Assembly: GCA_963281255.1 (NCBI GenBank)
Contig: OY725491.1
Span: forward strand, 2,046,001 to 2,110,000
DNA length: 64,000 nt
Direction of reading: 5' to 3'
Origin: Aphrocallistes beatrix
Lineage: Eukaryota > Porifera > Hexactinellida > Sceptrulophora > Aphrocallistidae
Under the pieces are notes generated by a model that was not told the origin of the DNA, did no database searches, and saw only the letters and a program-made list of their open reading frames with translations. The stretch's first letter is position 1. Each line of letters opens with the position of its first letter. Shown piece by piece: positions 57,901-64,000 of the stretch. The position numbers and the translations under genes were made by a program.

Positions 57901-60900
57901 AGAGGGACGGAAGCAGCAGGGGCCGTGTTGTGAGGTTGAGATGGGTTGTGCTGTGTGTAGGCCGGCTTCTGGTCTGAGTGCTGCTTGGAGATCTGATCCG
58001 AAGTGAAATGCTTCTTGCTGGAGCTAGGAGACTGTGAGGTTCCATTCACTTCTGAGTTGGAAATCTGTTCCATTGGGAGAGACCTCGCGTAGAACTCTGC
58101 GGGAGACTGGCGAGAGTTCGTCGGAGGAAATTTCGGGTATCGCGTGGAAGGACGGAAAATGACCTGAGCGGGCATGTCTAGGTCCAGATTATGCAGCGGT
58201 TCTTTCGCCGCTTTCTCCGCCTGCACCTGGGGCGGGAGGGCCAGGTCTAGGTGCTGGGATACCCGCTGACCGCGGTCGATTCCGTTAGCAATTTTGTGGT
58301 TGGGTTTAATGGCTAATGGCTCTGTAGCGGGACAGGAGATGCACCTGTCCTCATCGTCAGAGGTGAGGGAGCACGAGCTGAGACGGGAGCTGTCTTTAGA
58401 ATAGAGAGACAGGAATGAACTACCGTCCAGCGGACTGGTTGTAGAGATGGAATCAGATCCGTTGCTCTAAGGAAAATACGTAAGTATAGTATATACTATC
58501 ATAGGAATCATGTTATACGCAATGGCGTAGCACGACTTTCAAAATCTGTACGATCATTACACGTACTATAGTATTACAGCTACGGCATGCACATACTCCG
58601 CAATCTTAAAACAAAGTGAGTACATCGCTTTCTTACCTCCGCTCTTGAGAATTATTCCCCATATTTCCCCATTAAATAAAATTGAAGTAGTATTGTTAAG
58701 ATACTAATTGAGAATTTATAAGCACAAAATAGCCTTAACATAGTGCACTTAAATTTTCCTTTGATATTTTCTTATGCTTGTACTTAATACATTTCTGTAT
58801 AATTTTGTAGCTTACGTATGTCATCCTAGATTCAACTACCTTTTTGAATACGGTGGGGCTGTATTTGAATTGTCTGTTTCTGATCATGGCGGGATCTATC
58901 CTCCCAGGAATGGCAGAGGAGTGTCGAGGAGCACTATTGGGGTGGGGCTTGGACACCTGGTTTTCATTGACTGCTGACAGCTTTCCAATGATATTATTTC
59001 CTGCAATATACACACAAATTGATTGATTGATATTATCTACTGAAATTCACAGGTATGTTCATTATGAGATTCACACACTTTACCACAATATCATATTTCC
59101 AATGATAACAATTTCATTATATAGTAGTATTGATAACAAGTATAGTTTGAATTCTCTGTACCATTATACGTAATCAGTAGTTACCGCCGTGCTATGGTCA
59201 TAAGCCATTAAGTATTAAAAAATATTTCATTCAATTGATACATTGGGGAGAAGGGGGGGGCTTACCAGCTTTAGTTTTCTGCTTAGTGGGCATTGTCATG
59301 CTCTTGGAGCTCATGGACTGGACATTCCAGGTGAATTCTTCCTTGTTGCTGACCTGGGAGTAGAACCTGGAATGTCTGGTCGAGATTCCCAGGACTTCTC
59401 TCCTCTTCTCCAGCTCTCCTTCAAGTTGCTTCAGCTAAATTAGAGTGCGTTTGACGTATTAAATGTTAGATGTTACGTAACAGTTATTTCTAAGGTTCAA
59501 ACTTGACAAGTAAGATTTCTCTATGGTCTAGACTCTAGATGTAAATTAATATTATTTCTGAGTCTATTTTGACTTGAGTAATACAATACAATTCTAAGCC
59601 AATCAGGAAACAATTAACATCGAGATCCCGACTTGCAGGGCCATTTAAAAATAACTGACCTTCTTCTCACTGTTCTTATAATTCTTCTTTCTCTGCTTCT
59701 TGATCTTCTTATTCGTATAATCTTGTTTGTATATTTTCTAGTACAGTTTTAAAACTCAATAGCATTGTATATTGTGAACAGACATATTAACAGAAACTCA
59801 CATATTCTGCTTTTACAATGCTGCATTGAATTTCAAATTCACGAGTCAGACGTTTAAGTTCTTTGTCTTCCTAAAAAGAAATATCTGTAGGACATCCGAG
59901 ACATACAAAATATTCTATGAAATGCACCAGTTTATAACTACGATTACAATCGGAACAATTCAGTAGGTGTCATTTTCTGCCCAAATCAATACAATACTAA
60001 TTCAAAATATTTGGATGTCTTTTTTCAAAATTCAGTTGAACGGAGAATAGTGCGCTATTAACCGGATGTAGATACCGATACTCACTATTGCTCTAGTGCA
60101 GTAATTGCGCTCAAGGTACAGTGATTGATCATTTGAAAATTTGGGGAATTCATGATTGATTTCTACTATAACTAATTCGAATGTGAAGATTTCGAATCTG
60201 AAACCCGATTAGTTGTATCAATTACCGTTTCGGAGTTTTGATCTTCATGAATAGACCCATTTTAGTATTATATGCACGTGAAATAATGAAGTGTACAAAT
60301 ACTTTTGTCCGGGTAGTGTATAGACGTGGATGTATCCTAAATCTAGGATTTGAAAGTCATAGTTAGTCCTACCTCTGGAGGTTCAAGCGTAGAACTAAAT
60401 TCAGATTGGTCCTTTCTGATCGTCTCCACGAGGTGTTGTAGTGTGTAGGCTGTTGCCATCTGTTTGGGTAAAGTGGATTTTTCTTCTTCGGTTAGTTCAT
60501 CAGGGACAATGCCCGTCAGTTTCTAACAAACAAAAATATATTATATTTGGAGAAAAGTAATTTCCAATCGGTAATAAAACACGAGGATCCTACTTAAATG
60601 TAAATAGAACAGCTAGAAGCCATTGATCATAGCTAATGTAGAGGTAAATGTCATAACTACTGCCACAGCTCATTCTCCTGATCGATCATAGCAGTCTGGC
60701 ATAAGAAGTCCGGCTTCAATTCACCATTCAGAATTTCAGTGTTGAGTAATGTATCAAGAATCGCAACCATTTTATTATTATGACAACAAAATTGATTTTT
60801 ACCCCTGAAAACTAGTTGGCCAGGACAGTGACAAAGTTAGTAAATCGGACTATCAACCTAGCTACACGAAATTAATATAGATGTATTCATGGCGTTCTAG

Positions 60901-63871
60901 CCTTAGAACTGGTAGCAACTGAATAGCGGAGATAACATGTAAAAAGAGAGTGAATCTCACCGCTTCCTCGATCACGAGTCTCCTCAGCTCTGCCTCCTTC
61001 TCCTCAATCGTTTGTTCCAGCTCTTCCTTCGTGTTCTTGAGAGCGACGTAGTGCTCCCGGCTAGCGACCTTAGCGGCCTGTGTCGTCTCCATTGATGCTA
61101 GTACGAAGTAATATTATAAGTGCGAGCAGTGGAACAATGTACTTATATCAGCCGTTTTGTAAGGATAGCTATGCTGGATTATATCTCAGTAGTAGACACA
61201 GAGAGCACACAATGTAACTATATATCTCAGTAATAGGATACGGTGTTCATTGGTACGCTAGTCAAACCTATAAATAGAATCGTTTCAATGTTAAAACTCG
61301 AGCTATCATTGGTGTCAAACGTATAGTTCAGCTACACAGGGGGCAGAGATCCTTTTGAAGTGTAGAGAAATGGTTTCTCCTACACAAACCACATACTAGC
61401 GACCACTGAAGTTATAATTATCGTGATATTTAAGTAATATTTAATATCAATAATTCTTCATAACAGAATTCGTAGAGAGGGAGCATGGCATTTGTTTATA
61501 CATAGAACTCTCAGAAATAATTCGACCTTTCCTAATACTAAATCAAGAAAACATTTGGATTCGGGATTTTCTATGAATAAATAAAAAGTCTACTATGTAT
61601 TCATATTTATACTTTGCATATTATAGTTTTTAACCCGTAAGCTGACATCTAATTATGTAAAATATCCATTTAGTTATGGCATTAGTAGGATGGGTTACAA
61701 GCTATAACAAACTTAGAATCCTATGACCTATTGGCTATTGTAGAATAGTATTGTATTTCTCAAGCCTTATTTCTATGTACGCATATTTTGATAGACCACG
61801 CACATGTAACCTCTGTATGAACTCATCTGAAGGATATCATTTTACCAAGAATTATCAGCAACTGAGAGATGCTCACTATGCGAACTATTCCAACAATTAA
61901 TGATTAAATGTTGTAGGGAAATATCATACGGCAGCACGATAAGGGAAATCTTTCTAATTTTAGATTGTCTGATTCAGACCAGTTCAGTTATCTTTTTAAT
62001 CGTATACAATCGGATTAATAAATTGATTTAACACAAATAAATAAATTTAATATATATCTACTGTATTATATAGCCACCACGCGTTATTCTAACTAATGAT
62101 GTTAACTAATACTTCGCGTTACATAATCATTCGTAAAGAAAAATTTTTAAATCGAAGAGCAACGCAATCTTACGCATATAAGGTGTTACATAAGGGGCAA
62201 ATTCCCATTCTAATATATTATCCACCGTTTCAATCATTCATAGAATCATTAAAATCTGAAATTCAAGCAATGAACTTGCTGATATATATCCCTTTAGGCT
62301 AATTAGTCTCTCAGTGCTGAGAGAGATGACTGCGTATTAAACGTAAGCAGAGTGAGCATCACTGAACTAACCCACTGAGCAGTCTGAGTTCTGAGTACAG
62401 GCAGACGAGGAGTGAGTGAGGGAGCAGAAGCTGCTCGCTGAGTTGCTGGAGGAGGTGGAGCTGTGCAGATGGATCCCTACCTGCAAATAAATTGCGTAAA
62501 GTAAGCTCTTCTCAGTTATTATTAAAGAGAGATTTTAAAAGATCAGCTGTGAAGGGAGCTAAACTTTAAATTAAGCTAACCCAATCTAACTAACTCTGAA
62601 TTTCTTTCTCTGTTCAAAGAAGTTAAGCTGAGTGACAGCCATCGAGTCCATAGTTCGGATCAGTTGAGGCGTGTCGGAGTACCAGGAGTGTACTGACACG
62701 ATGCTCTGATACTGCAGTGTGGGACTGATGCTGATGGCATTCCTAGTTGGAGGATGGAATATAGACCTTTTGATTTTTTTAAAAATTCCTTTGCATATAT
62801 TCCTAAATATTCCTATGTTCTAGCACACATTAATTTCAGACTGAGCATGTCTCTGTACGAGACTTACTGGTCGACTTGTAGTCGTTCTAAGGAGGACTCT
62901 TCTGACTGAATTCTAACTTCAATTAAAAACTTGCTGTCTCTACTGGTTATCTTGTTGATTTCTGTCCATTGAAAGCTCTAAATAGATTGCATATCTGTGA
63001 TAATTAAGATTTTCTCTCAATCTTCATTTATTCTAATTATACTAGATACAAATAGAAGAAAGGTATTTGATAGTTCTTACTAGCTCAGGTCTATTTCTGT
63101 TCTCAAAGTTGAACTGTGCAATCCCATTCAATCCAATTCCAATCAGCTTCTGAACATGATTCTTATCCTACAGCATTATTCTTTGTCAAGCATTATAAGT
63201 TTTGGTTTTTATTAGCGCATTTCATATATTCATATTCTCACACTTTTTTGCAAAATTGTATATCAAAGTATGAGATCTCAACGATTTTTGTTGAGTAATT
63301 CACAATTTAGAAACCCATTTTCGCACGTTTATGTTATAGAATACATATTCACATCTCTAGTTGATTCCTCCTGAAACTGCATTATCTGTCTCTCAACCAA
63401 CAATTTTAGTCATGTCTGTCAGTAAATGGAACGTAATAGTGTGCTGAATAGCGGTCTGCACGAATTTATCCTGAACTATATAGCTTGGTAAATTATTATA
63501 TTGTATTGAACACAGTTCCTCAATTCTATAATTTCATAATATCTGTTAGCAATTAAACGGAATATTAAACACACCTTCACTTCATAAAAGTGCATTCCAT
63601 AAGATGGTAATTCTTGTACTAGTTCCAAATATCTACAGGAGAAGGTAGTGGAATAATTGTTTGTTCTCTAAGCTCATATTTTTGGGGAACAAAATGTATC
63701 CAGTAATGATAACTTGTAATGTATAATCTTACGTTGAAATGGCTTCGCTAGCTGGCAAGCCTTTGAGGAGAGAGTACTGAGAGAGTGCTTCCCGCTCACT
63801 GGTTGAAAGATTGACTATCAGTTTGTACATAATTATAAATCTCAGTTCAACTCACCAATCACTGAGTACCT
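54914..63871 (-). CDS. FRMD4A/B-like FERM-CUPID scaffold protein (5' end outside window)
   Basis: Minus-strand exons: 63856-63871, 63733-63798, 63575-63632, 63081-63167, 62868-62977, 62595-62742, 62372-62480, 60961-61097, 60373-60522, 59802-59870, 59660-59737, 59266-59434, 58840-59000, 57861-58466, 57021-57287, 56394-56644, 54914-55367. All joins are GT/AG and phase-consistent: about 977 residues to a TAA. The first exons give the end of FERM F2 and F3 (LPSYGMHFYEVKDKN, IGIGLNGIAQFNFENRNRPE, SVHSWYSDTPQLIRT). The next encode the coiled coil and LTG motif of the CUPID domain shared by FRMD4 and INAVA (EELEQTIEEKEAELRRL, KLTGIVPDEL, EFEIQCSIVKAEY, KKIKKQRKKNYKN, LKQLEGELEKRREVLG). The rest is Ser/Pro-rich and probably disordered. 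FRMD4 proteins bind cytohesin and polarity proteins at cell junctions; that role here is from the family. The 16-bp first exon is the least certain. Confidence 0.88.
55762..55931. mobile_element. TA-flanked pogo/Tigger-type MITE in an FRMD4-like intron
   Basis: Ends caggtgactccgcttaatcg and complement of 'ggattaagcggagttgactg'; TA on both sides. It is a relative of 50114-50302. It lies between the last two exons. Confidence 0.85.
56054..56336. mobile_element. GC-rich TIR MITE, CTGTATTTCCCTGAATAAG family
   Basis: Ends 'ctgtatttccctgaataagc' and (complement) 'ccgtcttgccctgaataagg'. It is a relative of 23960-24429 without the tandem array. It is in the same intron as the pogo-type MITE. Confidence 0.75.
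60117..60318. repeat. TA-ended repeat family F in an FRMD4-like intron
   Basis: 'ctaattcgaatgtgaagatt...acccgattagttgtatcaat...cttttgtccgggtagtg' matches 47815-48050. Confidence 0.75.
61098..62371. other. Longest FRMD4-like intron in the window
   Basis: 1.27 kb between the Ser-rich linker exon and the coiled-coil exon. No repeat boundary or exon was recognised. Confidence 0.6.
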
Positions 63872-64000
63872 CTGCGGGGAGAGAGCGGGTAAATAAACGT
63901 AAACATTCGAAGCCTCTTTTACTAGCTTTCTCCTCTCTAAAAACAGTTCCTAGTTGAATTTAACTGTAACACAACCTTTTTGCAGTTCACTTCTAATTTG
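63872..64000. other. FRMD4-like intron, running off the window
   Basis: The pyrimidine-rich acceptor 'ccgctctctccccgcag' (minus strand) precedes the first exon seen. The rest of the FERM domain must lie beyond 64000. Confidence 0.6.

Overview
The window is AT-rich animal nuclear DNA. The animal assignment rests on a spliced FERM/CUPID (FRMD4-type) scaffold gene and an ankyrin/TRP-type channel. Both proteins are diverged from vertebrate relatives and the introns are small, which suits an early-branching invertebrate such as a sponge or cnidarian. The sequence alone does not settle the species. No rRNA, tRNA or CRISPR was recognised.

Layout. 0-2.2 kb: repeat arms and simple repeats. 2.5-6.2 kb (minus): an ankyrin-repeat cation channel gene whose S4 exon is split by a TA-flanked MITE. 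7.5-12.7 kb: mariner, hAT and MULE transposase remains, including a large MULE inverted duplication. 13-21 kb: mostly non-coding, with one coiled-coil ORF at 15.7 kb that resembles the N-terminal part of PDCD7/U11-U12 59K. 22.1-34.1 kb: a nest of transposons. An interspersed repeat is split by a degraded gypsy LTR element, whose 3' LTR is split by a fold-back MITE, which is split by a complete 7-kb Ginger1-type DNA transposon. 36.5-39.7 kb: a second gypsy remnant with a long RNase H-integrase ORF and a near-perfect inverted repeat of its LTR end. 39.8-41.4 kb: an intronless proline-rich/ankyrin/ADP-ribosyltransferase gene. 41.6-50 kb: simple repeats, fold-back MITEs, and the last exon of a probable beta-propeller gene. 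50.7-52.4 kb: intronless cytosolic asparaginyl-tRNA synthetase with a GC-rich 3' half. 54.9-64 kb (minus): 17 in-phase exons of the FRMD4-like gene, which continues past the window.

The strongest find is the Ginger element (23482-30469). It has 104-bp terminal inverted repeats with one mismatch, a 4-bp GGCC target duplication, and a ten-exon gene whose junctions are all in phase. The gene encodes about 810 residues: an H2C2 zinc site, a DD35E integrase core, a GPY/F-like region, and a C-terminal OTU cysteine protease with its catalytic Cys and His present. All exon joins here are my reading of GT/AG sites and reading phase; no transcript data were available.
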